DNA from: Nitrosomonas ureae
Lineage (GTDB): Bacteria > Pseudomonadota > Gammaproteobacteria > Burkholderiales > Nitrosomonadaceae
NCBI GenBank assembly: GCA_945872825.1
Contig: CAMCBD010000028.1
Coordinates: 1-32,177, forward strand
Direction of reading: 5' to 3'
DNA length: 32,177 nucleotides
This document shows positions 7,771 to 16,863 of this stretch, in pieces (within the stretch, counting starts at the first letter, position 1; every line of letters begins with the position of its first letter). A program made the position numbers and the translations under genes. The notes under the pieces are model-generated. The model searched no databases. It was given only the letters and a program-made list of their open reading frames with translations, and had not been told where the DNA came from.

Positions 7771-8876
7771 TGAAAACAAGAGCCGCTGTTGCTTGGAAAG
7801 CCGGTCAGCCGTTAACGATTGAAGAAGTTGATTTGGAAGGCCCGAAATCCGGTGAAGTATTGGTGGAAATTAAAGCCACCGGCATTTGCCATACCGATTA
7901 TTACACGCTGTCGGGCGCCGATCCGGAAGGTTTGTTTCCGGCCATCCTCGGTCATGAAGGCGCTGGCATAGTGGTGGATGTTGGTCCCAACGTAAAATCT
8001 TTACGCAAGGGCGATCATGTCATTCCGCTCTACACACCGGAATGCCGCGAATGTAAATTCTGTCTTTCCAAAAAAACCAACCTTTGTCAAGCAATCCGCA
8101 GTACGCAAGGACGCGGTGTAATGCCCGACAGTACCTCGCGTTTTTCTCTGAATGGGAAACCGCTGTTTCATTATATGGGTACGTCAACTTTTTCCAATTA
8201 CACCGTTGTCCCTGAAATCGCGCTGGCAAAAATTCGTGAAGATGCGCCGTTCGATAAAGTGTGTTACATCGGTTGCGGCGTGACGACAGGCATCGGCGCA
8301 GTTATCTATACCGCTAAAGTGGAAGCAGGCGCCAATGTGGTAGTTTTCGGTCTGGGCGGAATCGGTCTGAATGTGATTCAAGGCGCCCGGATGGTCGGCG
8401 CCGACAAAATTATCGGCATCGACATCAACCCGCAACGCGAAGCCATGGCACGCAAATTCGGCATGACGCATTTCATCAATCCGAACGATGTGCCGAATAT
8501 CGTCGATGCCGTCGTGCAATTGACGGACGGTGGCGCCGATTACAGTTTTGAGTGCATCGGCAATACCAAAGTCATGCGGCAAGCCCTGGAGTGTACGCAT
8601 AAAGGCTGGGGACGCAGCATCATCATCGGCGTGGCGGAAGCCGGTGCTGAAATCAGCACGCGCCCTTTCCAGCTCGTGACTGGCAGAAAATGGGAGGGTT
8701 CCGCCTTTGGCGGCGCGCGCGGCCGCACTGATGTGCCTAAAATTGTCGATTGGTATATGGAAGGAAAAATCGACATCGATTCGCTGATCACACATACCTT
8801 GACGCTGGATAACATCAACGACGGTTTTCAGTTGATGAAAAGTGGTGAATCCATTCGTTCAGTAGTGATCTACTAA
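7770..8876 (+). CDS. frmA: S-(hydroxymethyl)glutathione dehydrogenase (class III alcohol dehydrogenase)
   Basis: A 368-residue zinc-dependent dehydrogenase that oxidises the spontaneous adduct of formaldehyde and glutathione to S-formylglutathione with NAD+. Catalytic zinc ligands are visible as GICHTD (Cys40) and GHEGAG (His62-Glu63). The structural zinc is held by Cys92, 95, 98 and 106 in the ECRECKFC...NLC segment. The Rossmann motif [13 protein letters not shown] follows near 195-207. Length is standard for the class III family (also called adhC). The next enzyme of the pathway, S-formylglutathione hydrolase, starts two bases after the stop, giving a complete two-step detoxification unit. 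Confidence 0.95.
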   Translation: MKTRAAVAWKAGQPLTIEEVDLEGPKSGEVLVEIKATGICHTDYYTLSGADPEGLFPAILGHEGAGIVVDVGPNVKSLRKGDHVIPLYTPECRECKFCLSKKTNLCQAIRSTQGRGVMPDSTSRFSLNGKPLFHYMGTSTFSNYTVVPEIALAKIREDAPFDKVCYIGCGVTTGIGAVIYTAKVEAGANVVVFGLGGIGLNVIQGARMVGADKIIGIDINPQREAMARKFGMTHFINPNDVPNIVDAVVQLTDGGADYSFECIGNTKVMRQALECTHKGWGRSIIIGVAEAGAEISTRPFQLVTGRKWEGSAFGGARGRTDVPKIVDWYMEGKIDIDSLITHTLTLDNINDGFQLMKSGESIRSVVIY

Positions 8877-8878
8877 TC

Positions 8879-9721
8879 GTGGTGCCACTGGAAACCCGCA
8901 GTCAACATTCGTGTTTTGACGGCATACAAGGCTTTTACCAGCACCCATCCACAGTTATCGGTTTGCCCATGCGGTTCTCGGTGTACCAACCGCCACAAGC
9001 GAAGCATCAACGTGTTCCTGTACTTTTTTTCCTGGCTGGCCTTACCTGTACCGAAGAAACCTTCATGATTAAAGCCGGTGCGCAGCGCTACGCCGCTGAA
9101 TACGGGTTGATGCTGGTGTCGATGGATACCAGTCCGCGACAGACTGGCATTCCGGGCGAAACCGATAGCTGGGATTTTGGTGCAGGTGCCGGATTTTATC
9201 TGGATGCGAACGTTGAGCCTTGGTCCAGTTATTACCGGATGGAAAGTTATATTACCCAGGAATTACGCGAAATCATTATCGAACATTTGCCTGCCGATAA
9301 AAATCGCATGGGTATTTTCGGTCATTCGATGGGCGGGCACGGCGCATTGACATTGGCGTTGCGCTACCCGGAAATCTACCGCTCGGTTTCCGCATTTGCA
9401 CCGATTTGCGCACCGATGCAGTGCCCATGGGGACAAAAAGCCTTCCGCAATTATTTGGGTGAAAATCAGGAAAATTGGCAGAAACACGATACGACCGCAC
9501 TGATTGCCGCAGGTCATCGCGTTCCGGAACTATTGATTGATCAGGGGTTGAACGATCAATTTCTGGCCGAACAATTGCATCCGGATCGATTGGAAAATGC
9601 ATGTGCCGCAGCCGGTCAGAAACTGACATTGCGTTACCACCAGGACTACGATCATAGCTATTATTTTATCAGCTCGTTTATCGGTGAGCATTTGAGCTAT
9701 CACCGAAAGCAGCTTGGGTAG
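8879..9721 (+). CDS. fghA: S-formylglutathione hydrolase
   Basis: A 280-residue alpha/beta hydrolase (esterase D family) that releases formate and glutathione from S-formylglutathione. The nucleophile elbow GHSMGGHGA places Ser150, the acid is likely Asp226 in DQGLNDQFL, and the base His259 in DYDHSYYF; these match the spacing of E. coli FghA. The start chosen is GTG at 8879, two bases after the frmA stop; there is no clear ribosome site, so translation is probably coupled to frmA. Length matches the family (about 278-282). Confidence 0.95.
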   Translation: MVPLETRSQHSCFDGIQGFYQHPSTVIGLPMRFSVYQPPQAKHQRVPVLFFLAGLTCTEETFMIKAGAQRYAAEYGLMLVSMDTSPRQTGIPGETDSWDFGAGAGFYLDANVEPWSSYYRMESYITQELREIIIEHLPADKNRMGIFGHSMGGHGALTLALRYPEIYRSVSAFAPICAPMQCPWGQKAFRNYLGENQENWQKHDTTALIAAGHRVPELLIDQGLNDQFLAEQLHPDRLENACAAAGQKLTLRYHQDYDHSYYFISSFIGEHLSYHRKQLG

Positions 9722-9786
9722 TTTGTGTGTTACATTTCAAATGCTATAGGGAATAGTATTGTGGATAAACATGATTCACGTCATTG

Positions 9787-9897
9787 ATGAATCAGGAGAG
9801 GATTATTTGTATCGGGGAACTGCTATTGCGATTCATTGACAATATTCTTGATTCTCGACCTGACCCTATCTTGGCTGTCTTGGGACATCAAATATGA
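9787..9897 (+). CDS. possible small ORF coupled to the unknown gene at 9894
   Basis: ATG 9787 opens a 36-residue frame, MNQERIICIGELLLRFIDNI and onward to LGHQI, whose TGA overlaps the next gene's ATG (ATGA at 9894-9897). That overlap is the main reason to list it. There is no clear ribosome site. A competing short frame from ATG 9771 reads MIHVIDESGEDYLYRGTAIA then IH; its VIDESGEDYLY motif is familiar from small bacterial proteins, so this region may be a gene remnant and not a true leader. Confidence 0.25.
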   Translation: MNQERIICIGELLLRFIDNILDSRPDPILAVLGHQI

Positions 9898-10646
9898 GTA
9901 AGAAAAAGCGAACTAAGAGTGATAAAAAGCTAATTGCTAGTACCCATATAAACGGAAATGATATCATCAAGGTTGAAGTCAAAATATTGCCGAATGGAAA
10001 AAATCATTACATAGTGGATGTGAAATTAGCTCATTACCAACTTGGCTACAATAATCAAAATGGAAAATTGAAGCATGCTTTCCGGTCTCCTAATTTTTCC
10101 ATTACCAGTTGGGTCGATGAATTAAAATTCGCCGGACATTTTTGTTTTGTCGATACTAATAGAATTATTTCCCCGTTTCCTGACCGACCTGACTTAGTCC
10201 ATGCTACCGCATGGTATATATTTCGACTGGTGGAATTGAATATTAATAAAGGCGAGATGGATACAGAGATAACTTGGAAAACAGATTACATCAATTCAAA
10301 TATCGGTTTTTGTCTAAACCCAGATGGCGAAGGATGTCCGGAGAAAAGAGGGTGGCAGCTTGCAATTGAGACGATGAAAGAAATGGGGGTTGATAAAGCA
10401 AAGATATTTGTAGATAAACATCAAAATGAGCTAGAGGAATTAAGCAAGAAACTTCCAAATGGTTGGCAATACTTCTATGTTTCCAGCGATCGATCGGGCA
10501 CTTGGTTCAATCTTATTTTTAAGCGTTTGGATAGTGCGATTAAGATTCTGGCCCAGCACGACCCTAAAGAATATGAGAAGGTTGATATAGAAAAATATCT
10601 TATGGACAACGTAGAGCACCTCCATAAAAAAGATGGAACTCATTAG
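9894..10646 (+). CDS. protein of unknown function, AT-rich gene
   Basis: A 250-residue protein I do not recognise. It begins with a lysine-rich stretch (MSKKKRTKSDKK), followed by what looks like a beta-rich domain (KVEVKILPNGKNHYIVDVKL) and a C-terminal half with alternating helices ending in a charged tail. There is no signal peptide or membrane segment, and no cysteine pair spacing that clearly suggests a metal site (a single GEGCPEKRGW segment). Base composition is more AT-rich than the flanking metabolic genes, and the gene lies beside hicAB, suggesting accessory or transferred DNA (inference). Start ATG 9894 overlaps the stop of a small upstream frame. Confidence 0.7.
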   Translation: MSKKKRTKSDKKLIASTHINGNDIIKVEVKILPNGKNHYIVDVKLAHYQLGYNNQNGKLKHAFRSPNFSITSWVDELKFAGHFCFVDTNRIISPFPDRPDLVHATAWYIFRLVELNINKGEMDTEITWKTDYINSNIGFCLNPDGEGCPEKRGWQLAIETMKEMGVDKAKIFVDKHQNELEELSKKLPNGWQYFYVSSDRSGTWFNLIFKRLDSAIKILAQHDPKEYEKVDIEKYLMDNVEHLHKKDGTH

Positions 10647-10719
10647 CAAAGCAAGAGGCCAGGTCGCGAATACAGAATATTGTCAATTCACAATTCGATC
10701 TCATTGTTTCCGTTCGCTG

Positions 10720-10749
10720 TTGAGAATCAATAAAATGCCATGCTAAACT
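10720..10749 (+). promoter_or_regulatory. candidate promoter of hicAB
   Basis: TTGAGA at 10720-10725 and TAAACT at 10744-10749, preceded by TGC (extended -10), with an 18-bp spacer. A transcript would start at or within a base or two of the hicA ATG at 10756, which also lacks a ribosome site, so hicA could be translated from a leaderless or near-leaderless message. Prediction by eye only. Confidence 0.4.
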
Positions 10750-10755
10750 CGCGGC

Positions 10756-10944
10756 ATGAAAGTTAAAGATCTTATCGCGTTACTTGAATTGGATGGCTGG
10801 CAGCAGGTACGGCAAAGAGGAAGTCATCGCCAGTTTCACCATCCGATTAAACCCGGTACGGTTACAGTTGCTGGAAAACCCAGCGTGGATGTTCCGCCTG
10901 GCACACTTATCAATGTATTAAAACAAGCGGGACTTAAGCAATAG
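10756..10944 (+). CDS. hicA: HicA-family mRNA interferase toxin
   Basis: A 62-residue double-stranded-RNA-binding-fold toxin (YcfA/HicA family) that cleaves mRNA during stress. GSHRQFHHP at 22-30 carries the catalytic histidine (His24) of the family, and VPPGTLINVLKQAGL is the typical C-terminal helix. Length is standard. It is followed by hicB with the toxin-first order common in this family; the hicB ATG lies 8 bp after the hicA stop. No ribosome site is visible upstream of ATG 10756. Confidence 0.9.
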   Translation: MKVKDLIALLELDGWQQVRQRGSHRQFHHPIKPGTVTVAGKPSVDVPPGTLINVLKQAGLKQ

Positions 10945-10952
10945 AGGTGTAT

Positions 10953-11165
10953 ATGCGTTATATGGTTGTTATTGAAGAAGGTCCGGCGAGCTTTGGTGCC
11001 TATGTCCCCGATCTTCCGGGTTGCATAGCTGTCGGCGAATCAGCGGAAGAAGTTCTGCAGCTTATTCAGGAGGCTATTGAATTTCATATTGAAGGTCTTA
11101 AAGAAGAAGGTCAGAAAATCCCGATACCGCATTCTTCAAGTTCGTTTGTTGAGGTTCAAGCCTGA
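10953..11165 (+). CDS. hicB: HicB-family antitoxin
   Basis: A 70-residue antitoxin with the partially degraded RNase H fold of HicB: MRYMVVIEEGPASFGAYVPD, then LPGCIAVGESAEEVLQLI and EAIEFHIEGL. This short form ends without the DNA-binding helix-turn-helix or ribbon-helix-helix tail found in longer HicB proteins, so autoregulation may need another route (inference). ATG 10953 is chosen because AGAGG at 10943-10947 is 5 nt upstream; a GTG at 10947 would overlap that ribosome site. The stop lies 7 bp from the end of the convergent rdgB gene. Confidence 0.9.
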   Translation: MRYMVVIEEGPASFGAYVPDLPGCIAVGESAEEVLQLIQEAIEFHIEGLKEEGQKIPIPHSSSSFVEVQA

Positions 11166-11172
11166 CGCTTTC

Positions 11173-11775
11173 TCAAAATTTCCCAGCACGTAAAATTTCC
11201 ACCAATTGTGCCAGTGCCTGACCGCGGTGACTGATTAAATTTTTCTGCCCGGCAGTCAATTCGGCTGATGTTTTACCAAACTCGGGTACAAAAAAATACG
11301 GATCGTAACCAAATCCGCCCGCGCCTTGCGGATGTTCAATTATTTCACCATACCAAGATCCATCGACAATAATCGGTTGCGGATCATCAGCATGGCGCAC
11401 CAATACAATCACGCAATAATAATAAGCACGCCGGTCTGATTGATTTTTAAGCGCTTCAATCAACTTCAGGTTATTGCGGTCATCGGACTTTGGCTCCCCG
11501 GCATAGCGTGAGGAAAAAACACCCGGCGCGCCATTTAGTGCGCTCACACAAATCCCGGAGTCATCAGCCAGTGCCGGCAATCCGGAACAGCGGCTGGCAT
11601 GGCGTGCTTTGGCCAGTGCATTTTCAACAAAGGTACCATGCGGCTCATCAATTTCGCCTGCATTAAAATCCGATTGCGGTATTACTTCGATGGATAAAGG
11701 TGCCAGCAAGGCATTTATTTCACGTAACTTGCCTTGATTATTACTCGCGATTACCAGCTTCTTCAACTTATCCAT
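11173..11775 (-). CDS. rdgB: XTP/dITP diphosphatase (non-canonical purine NTP pyrophosphatase)
   Basis: A 200-residue HAM1/RdgB enzyme that hydrolyses dITP, ITP and XTP to monophosphates, keeping deaminated purines out of DNA and RNA. Family signatures seen: [11 protein letters not shown] at the N terminus, LADDSGICV near residue 70 (metal/substrate acidic residues), RYAGE and GGFGYDPYF near 150, and SHRGQAL near the C terminus. Length is typical. The start overlaps the end of rph by 8 bases, the classic rph-rdgB pairing. Confidence 0.95.
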   Translation of the reverse strand: MDKLKKLVIASNNQGKLREINALLAPLSIEVIPQSDFNAGEIDEPHGTFVENALAKARHASRCSGLPALADDSGICVSALNGAPGVFSSRYAGEPKSDDRNNLKLIEALKNQSDRRAYYYCVIVLVRHADDPQPIIVDGSWYGEIIEHPQGAGGFGYDPYFFVPEFGKTSAELTAGQKNLISHRGQALAQLVEILRAGKF

Positions 11776-12505
11776 GACTCGCTGTATCCTGTGCCAAAAC
11801 TTTCTTCTGTAAAGCGATTAGTTCTTGGATTCCGTGCTGCGCCATATCCAGCATACTATTCAATTCTTTGCGGCTGAATGCGGCTCCTTCGGCGGTTCCT
11901 TGTACTTCGATCATCCCCAGGTTTCCAGTCATCACCACATTCATGTCCGTGTCACATGAAGAGTCTTCAACATAATCCAAATCCAGTACCGGGATTCCCT
12001 GATGAATGCCCACTGAAATCGCCGCCACATGGTCAATGATTGGTGTGGTTTCAATCAGTTGCCGGTAAATTAATTTTTCTACCGCGTCGTGCAAAGCTAC
12101 AAAAGCCCCCGTAATGCTGGCGGTCCGGGTGCCGCCATCGGCTTGAATGACGTCACAGTCGATTTGAATGGTGCGTTCTCCCAATTGCTTTAGATCAACA
12201 ACGGCGCGCAAAGCACGTCCGATCAGACGCTGAATTTCCATGGTGCGCCCCGATTGTTTGCCTTTAGCCGCCTCACGCTGCATGCGTGAGTGCGTCGAGC
12301 AGGGCAACATGCCGTATTCGGCAGTCAACCACCCCTGCCCCTGACCTTTCAAAAATGGAGGAACTTGTTCACTGATGCTGGCTGTGCAGATAACTTTGGT
12401 GTCACCGCACTCGATTAAAATGGAACCATCGGCATGCTTGGTATAGTGACGTGTGATTCTAACGGGGCGGATTTGATCGGGCGTACGGTGATAACTTCGT
12501 GTCAT
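11768..12505 (-). CDS. rph: ribonuclease PH
   Basis: A phosphorolytic 3'-5' exoribonuclease that trims tRNA 3' ends. The protein shows the conserved blocks [53 protein letters not shown] and [18 protein letters not shown], and [16 protein letters not shown] near the end, carrying the phosphate and metal sites. Full length at 245 residues. The ATG at 12505 is given as the start; a TTG at 12511 lies better placed behind GGAA and would add two residues. It is between map (21-27 bp upstream) and rdgB (overlapping). Confidence 0.95.
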   Translation of the reverse strand: MTRSYHRTPDQIRPVRITRHYTKHADGSILIECGDTKVICTASISEQVPPFLKGQGQGWLTAEYGMLPCSTHSRMQREAAKGKQSGRTMEIQRLIGRALRAVVDLKQLGERTIQIDCDVIQADGGTRTASITGAFVALHDAVEKLIYRQLIETTPIIDHVAAISVGIHQGIPVLDLDYVEDSSCDTDMNVVMTGNLGMIEVQGTAEGAAFSRKELNSMLDMAQHGIQELIALQKKVLAQDTASHG

Positions 12506-12532
12506 AGTCAATAAAATTCCGGAATGAAAAAC

Positions 12533-13339
12533 TTAACTTACAAAACGGTAGACGGGTTTAGTGGGAGCGCCTGCCGACACCGTCAGAACCTCATGCCCAT
12601 CTTCAGTAACCAGGATGGTATGTTCCCACTGTGCCGACAGGCTGCCATCCTTAGTGGTAATGGTCCAGCCATCCGGAAGATGGCGGATGGCTGCTTTCCC
12701 GGCATTAATCATCGGCTCGACTGTAAATATCATTCCCGGTTTAAGTTCCAGACCTGACCCCGCACGTCCATAGTGGAGCACTTGGGGGCTCTCATGAAAT
12801 TTTGCGCCAATACCATGCCCGCAAAATTCTCTGACCACACTGTATCCCACCCCTTCAACCAGTTTCTGGATGGCATGTCCGATGTCACCCAGATGTTTTC
12901 CCGGCGCTATCTCATCGATGCCCCGCCACATCGCTTCAAAAGTCACTTCACATAAGCGTTTGGCTTGTATGGAGGGCTCGCCGACATAAAACATCCGACT
13001 GGTATCACCATGATAGCCTTCATAAATCACAGTAATATCAAGGTTAATAATATCGCCGTTTTTTAACTTCTTCTGCCCCGGAACACCATGACATATCTGA
13101 TTATTTACAGAGGTGCAGATGGATTTAGGATAGGGTGTGTGCCCTGAGGGCGCATAGTTCAGCGGCGCGGGTATCGTTTTTTGCACATCTACCATGTAAT
13201 TATGGCAAAGCACATCCAATTCTTCGGTAGTAACGCCTGCCACAACAAAGGGGGCTATGTAATCAAGAACCTCCGAACCCAATCGTCCCGCAATCCGCAT
13301 TTTTTCAATTTCTTGCGGTGTTTTTATCGATACCGTCAT
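12533..13339 (-). CDS. map: methionine aminopeptidase, type I
   Basis: A 268-residue enzyme that removes the initiator methionine from nascent proteins. All five metal ligands of the pita-bread fold are present: Asp101, Asp112, His175, Glu208 and Glu239, along with catalytic His84 (QICHGVPG) and His182. There is no N-terminal extension, so type Ia. It leads a minus-strand unit map-rph-rdgB. The ORF begins at ATG 13339 with the usual family start (VSIKTPQEIEKMRIAGRL). Confidence 0.95.
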   Translation of the reverse strand: MTVSIKTPQEIEKMRIAGRLGSEVLDYIAPFVVAGVTTEELDVLCHNYMVDVQKTIPAPLNYAPSGHTPYPKSICTSVNNQICHGVPGQKKLKNGDIINLDITVIYEGYHGDTSRMFYVGEPSIQAKRLCEVTFEAMWRGIDEIAPGKHLGDIGHAIQKLVEGVGYSVVREFCGHGIGAKFHESPQVLHYGRAGSGLELKPGMIFTVEPMINAGKAAIRHLPDGWTITTKDGSLSAQWEHTILVTEDGHEVLTVSAGAPTKPVYRFVS

Positions 13340-13436
13340 TATTGTCTTATTGATTATTCAGTGATAGCTATTGAAAATAGCTGCGATTTCTAAGAATTTA
13401 AAATAACCTCTGATTATCCTGCTTCAGCGTTGTCTA

Positions 13437-14033
13437 TTATAAACGTTCACATTTACCTTGCGCCAATTGCGTGTCATCAAATTGTTCGACTAATTTTTGC
13501 ATCTGCTCTTTAATCCGATGCGTTGGATTATGAATTACAATTTTTTTGAGTATAACGCTACGATCTTCTATCTTAGCATTTGTAATTCCTTTTTTTTCAA
13601 TCTCTCTGAATTGTTTAAGCGCATCCTTTTGATCGTAAAACATGCCGAGCGATATGGCATTCTCCCATTTACTGTCATCTTTTACACGAAAACTGACAAT
13701 GCCCAGATTTCGTAATTTGTTAATCTCGCGATTGGCCGCTTCTTTATTCGGAAATCGTGGAATATATAGCCAATACATAATGGTATCTTCGGATTCTTCC
13801 TGACTATAAAACAAATCCGGAAATAATTCTGCAAGCACCTTTTCAGCATACCGTATTTGCTCTTCATAAAAATTACCCCACACCAGACAATCCTCATGCG
13901 CTGGCACTAATATTATTTTTTCAGGATTAACTAATGCCGGTGCACTGATTGCACTCTGCTCAGCAAATTGAAGCCGTATGCCAATCTGATAGGCGATATT
14001 AATAATCAGTAAAATAATAAATATTATTTTCAT
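13437..14033 (-). CDS. membrane-anchored SPOR-domain-like protein
   Basis: A 198-residue protein with one N-terminal hydrophobic segment (IIFIILLIINIAYQIGI) acting as signal anchor, so the bulk should be periplasmic. Residues about 105-165 (YWLYIPRFPNKEAANREI, LRNLGIVSFRV, ISLGMFYDQKDALKQFREI) follow the SPOR pattern: a beta-strand, a helix that pairs residues, then the ISLG-F segment. SPOR domains bind denuded glycan strands of septal peptidoglycan. It is divergent from the cytochrome c4 gene and 97 bp upstream of map. The family call rests on the motif pattern; the specific role is unknown. Confidence 0.7.
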   Translation of the reverse strand: MKIIFIILLIINIAYQIGIRLQFAEQSAISAPALVNPEKIILVPAHEDCLVWGNFYEEQIRYAEKVLAELFPDLFYSQEESEDTIMYWLYIPRFPNKEAANREINKLRNLGIVSFRVKDDSKWENAISLGMFYDQKDALKQFREIEKKGITNAKIEDRSVILKKIVIHNPTHRIKEQMQKLVEQFDDTQLAQGKCERL

Positions 14034-14075
14034 TGAAAAATAAAAGATTAAATGATGGAGATTATCTTAATTTTG

Positions 14076-14104
14076 TTGTTAACGGTCTTGTGCCTTGCTA
14101 AAAT
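14076..14104 (+). promoter_or_regulatory. candidate promoter of the cytochrome c4 gene
   Basis: TTGTTA at 14076-14081, a 17-bp spacer and TAAAAT at 14099-14104 preceded by TGC (extended -10). Spacing and sequence are close to the sigma-70 consensus, and the site lies 58 bp upstream of the chosen ATG. Prediction by eye. Confidence 0.5.
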
Positions 14105-14161
14105 ATACCGTTAATTCTCAAACCTACCAACTTTTGATTGCCTTTTAAACGGAATAGAAAT

Positions 14162-14806
14162 ATGAAAATGATTAAGAATATGGTAATGCTTGCAGCACTC
14201 GCAATGGCTGCGCCACTTGCAGCCGAAACAACTGCCGCCGCGAATGCTGCTCCGGCAACTGTTACAGAAATCGCATCTGGCGTATGTGCAGGTTGCCACA
14301 GTGCCGATGGCAATAGTGTCATTCCGATGAATCCTATTTTGGCTGGACAACAAGCTGAATATATCACCAAGCAGTTGATGGATTTTAAAGCAACTGAAAG
14401 TGCTCCAGCGAAACGTAACAGTCCCGTCATGTCTTCGATGGTCGCCGCACTCTCGCCGGAAGACATGAAACAACTGGGCGCCTACTACGCCAAACAAAAG
14501 GCAACTCCAAGTCAAGTTGCTGTTGAAGATCAGAAGTTAGTTGAGACTGGAAAGCACATTTATTATGGCGGCAATATCGCAAATGGTGTTCCCGCTTGTG
14601 CAAGCTGCCATGGCCCCAAGGGATCCGGTATTCCGCCGCGCTATCCTGCAATTGCTGGACAGCATGCCGAATACACGTTGGCACAATTGCAGTTATTTAG
14701 TGCAGGCGATCGTGCAAATGATAAGGATGTTATGCAACAAGTGATTACTCGCATGAACGGATATGAGAAACGAGCAGTTTCAGCCTATATTTCCACGATA
14801 CGTTAG
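14162..14806 (+). CDS. cytochrome c4 (dihaem)
   Basis: A 214-residue periplasmic electron carrier with two covalently bound haems. A signal peptide covers about residues 1-21 (MVMLAALAMAAPLAA). Haem-binding motifs are CAGCH at 42-46 and CASCH at 146-150, in two homologous halves that share the AGQ(Q/H)AEY and tandem c-type fold. Candidate axial methionines lie in PVMSSMV and QVITRMNGYE. ATG 14162 follows GGA at a suitable distance; a TTG 24 bp upstream would push the signal peptide inward. In ammonia oxidisers such proteins carry electrons to terminal oxidases (family knowledge). A bidirectional terminator follows. Confidence 0.92.
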   Translation: MKMIKNMVMLAALAMAAPLAAETTAAANAAPATVTEIASGVCAGCHSADGNSVIPMNPILAGQQAEYITKQLMDFKATESAPAKRNSPVMSSMVAALSPEDMKQLGAYYAKQKATPSQVAVEDQKLVETGKHIYYGGNIANGVPACASCHGPKGSGIPPRYPAIAGQHAEYTLAQLQLFSAGDRANDKDVMQQVITRMNGYEKRAVSAYISTIR

Positions 14807-14834
14807 ACTTTAACAAACGCTGGTTTAGTTAGGT

Positions 14835-14862
14835 AAAAAGGCGGCATTTGCCCGCCTTTTTT
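14835..14862. terminator. bidirectional Rho-independent terminator between cytochrome c4 and hemL
   Basis: GGCGG at 14840-14844 pairs with CCGCC at 14852-14856, extended by A5 against T5 on the two sides. A T-run follows on the plus strand and also on the minus strand. It is placed between the convergent cytochrome c4 and hemL genes, so it can end both transcripts. Confidence 0.85.
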
Positions 14863-14901
14863 ATTATCTTCACGCCAGTAAGGATTACTCAGACTATTTT
14901 C

Positions 14902-16194
14902 TTACCAGTTTTTAAATATTTTCTCTGCAGCAGACAAGGTTTTCTCTAATTCATTCTCGCCATGCATTGACGATACGAAGCCAGCTTCAAATGCCGACGG
15001 TGCAAAATAGACCCCTTCGTCTAACATGGCGTGAAAGAATCGGTTAAAAGCTTCCTTATCGCATTGCATCACTTCAGCAAAGCTAGTGGGAATATTCTTT
15101 CTAAAATACAGCCCAAACATACCGCCGACTGATTGCGCACAAAAATCTATACCATGATTACTTGCTGCCGCTGTAATACCATCGACCAACTGTTGCGTCC
15201 TTTTTCCTAATTTCTCGTAAAACCCGGGCGCTTGCACTTGTTTTAGCGTAGCCAGTCCAGCAGCAACTGCCACCGGATTACCGGAAAGTGTCCCTGCCTG
15301 ATAAACCGGACCCAGTGGCGCCAAATATTGCATGATATCGCGGCGCCCACCAAACGCAGCCATCGGCATACCACCACCAATAACTTTACCTAATGCAGTC
15401 AGATCGGGTTTGATATGATAAAGGCCTTGCGCGCATCCAAGGCCGACACGGAATCCCGTCATGACTTCATCGAATATCAGTACACTGCCAGATTGCGTAC
15501 ACAACGCCCGTAATTTGGCAAGAAAATAGACCTTAGGGGCAACCAGATTCATGTTGCCGGCAACCGGCTCCACTATCACCGCAGCAATCTCTTTTCCCCA
15601 TTTACTGAATGCTTCTTCTATGCCGGATATGTCATTGTAATCCAGAACTATCGTATGTCCGGCAGTTTCAGCCGGCACACCGGTAGAACTCGGATTACCG
15701 AAAGTTAATGCGCCTGACCCCGCTTTAACCAGTAAAGAATCATCGTGACCATGATAGCAGCCTTCGAATTTAATGATTTTGCTCCTGCCGGTAAACCCAC
15801 GTGCCAGCCGAATTACACTCATTCCCGCTTCCGTACCGGAGCTAACCAATCTGACTTGTTCGATGGAAGGAACCAACTGACAAATCAATTTTGCAATATC
15901 CAGTTCTGCTTCTGTCGGCGCGCCAAAGGTTAAGCCATTCTGTGCGGCACTCTGAACTGCTTTCACCACATCCGGATGCGCATGACCCAGAATCAGGGGG
16001 CCCCATGATCCCACATAATCGATGTACGATTTACCATCAGCATCCCAAAAATATGCACCTTCCCCGCGCTGAAAAAAAATAGGCTCGCCACCTACCGATT
16101 TAAAAGCGCGAACCGGAGAATTAACCCCGCCTGGAATATATTGCTGGGATTGTTCAAATAATTGATGATTGCGTGAAGTCATTTGGTTACTCAT
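14902..16194 (-). CDS. hemL: glutamate-1-semialdehyde 2,1-aminomutase
   Basis: A 430-residue PLP enzyme that converts glutamate-1-semialdehyde to 5-aminolevulinate in the C5 route to tetrapyrroles, needed for haem. Class-III aminotransferase signatures are clear: [11 protein letters not shown] at 21-31, [18 protein letters not shown] near 60, CYHGHDDS near 145, [11 protein letters not shown] near 239 and the PLP lysine in [10 protein letters not shown] near 267. Length is the usual 425-430. It ends near the shared terminator with cytochrome c4 and begins 36 bp after thiE, in the same direction. Confidence 0.96.
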   Translation of the reverse strand: MSNQMTSRNHQLFEQSQQYIPGGVNSPVRAFKSVGGEPIFFQRGEGAYFWDADGKSYIDYVGSWGPLILGHAHPDVVKAVQSAAQNGLTFGAPTEAELDIAKLICQLVPSIEQVRLVSSGTEAGMSVIRLARGFTGRSKIIKFEGCYHGHDDSLLVKAGSGALTFGNPSSTGVPAETAGHTIVLDYNDISGIEEAFSKWGKEIAAVIVEPVAGNMNLVAPKVYFLAKLRALCTQSGSVLIFDEVMTGFRVGLGCAQGLYHIKPDLTALGKVIGGGMPMAAFGGRRDIMQYLAPLGPVYQAGTLSGNPVAVAAGLATLKQVQAPGFYEKLGKRTQQLVDGITAAASNHGIDFCAQSVGGMFGLYFRKNIPTSFAEVMQCDKEAFNRFFHAMLDEGVYFAPSAFEAGFVSSMHGENELEKTLSAAEKIFKNW

Positions 16195-16230
16195 AATAAA
16201 AATTATTAATAAAAATCGGTTATAAAAACG

Positions 16231-16863
16231 TTAATTTGTTTCTGCAAATAATTGTGCGTACTGTGCTGCTTTTATTTTAATGTTTTCGGATTGGAACAAA
16301 TCATTGCAAACGGCTATTGCAGCACATCCACTTTGAATAACCGTTTTGGCATTAGTCAATCGAATGCCGCCAATCCCGACAATGGGAACAGTTATTTTCT
16401 TTTTGGCTTCACCGATTAAACTCACCGTAACAGGAACGGTATTGGGTTTAGTCAATGAAGGAAAGAAAGCACCAAAGGCAACATAATCTGCCCCTTCTTT
16501 TTCAGCTTGAAGTGCCAAATCCAGATTGTTATAGCAGGAAGCGCCGACAATTTTATTGCATCCCAATTGATTTTTTGCATTCGATATGGATGCGTCCTGC
16601 TGACCGACATGTAATCCGTCCGCATCAATTTCAATGGCTAGGTCAAGGTAATCATTGATAACCAAAGGAATTCCGAATTCTCTACACAACTGCAATAATA
16701 ATCTGGCCTGCTCTTTCAATAAAATCCTATTTGCTGATTTATTACGGTATTGTAAGAGCTGCGCCCCGCCCTCCAATACTTGCCGCGCCTTATCAAGCAG
16801 ATGATTTGTATTTTCAAGCTCTGGGGTAATTGCATACAACCCGTTAATTTTTGGGTTTCTCAA
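16231..16863 (-). CDS. thiE: thiamine-phosphate synthase
   Basis: A 210-residue TIM-barrel enzyme that joins HMP-pyrophosphate and thiazole phosphate to thiamine phosphate. Features: GLYAITPE at the N terminus, LLQYRNKSANRI near 37-48, VINDYLDLAIEIDADGLHVGQQD near 82-104, and VGIGGIRLTNA near 163. The start appears to be TTG at 16863, with AAGGG 7 nt upstream, because the next in-frame ATGs lie inside the barrel. It overlaps the end of thiD by 20 bases, so translation is coupled. No TPP riboswitch was recognised upstream of thiD. Confidence 0.92.
   Translation of the reverse strand: MRNPKINGLYAITPELENTNHLLDKARQVLEGGAQLLQYRNKSANRILLKEQARLLLQLCREFGIPLVINDYLDLAIEIDADGLHVGQQDASISNAKNQLGCNKIVGASCYNNLDLALQAEKEGADYVAFGAFFPSLTKPNTVPVTVSLIGEAKKKITVPIVGIGGIRLTNAKTVIQSGCAAIAVCNDLFQSENIKIKAAQYAQLFAETN

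Noticed and set aside
8184..8795. 203-residue frame antisense to frmA
   Set aside because: Lies wholly inside a well-supported gene and shows no family features; it follows from the codon use of frmA on the other strand.
16195..16230. possible promoter or hairpin between thiE and hemL
   Set aside because: The short gap is just AT-rich; no stem or consensus stands out.
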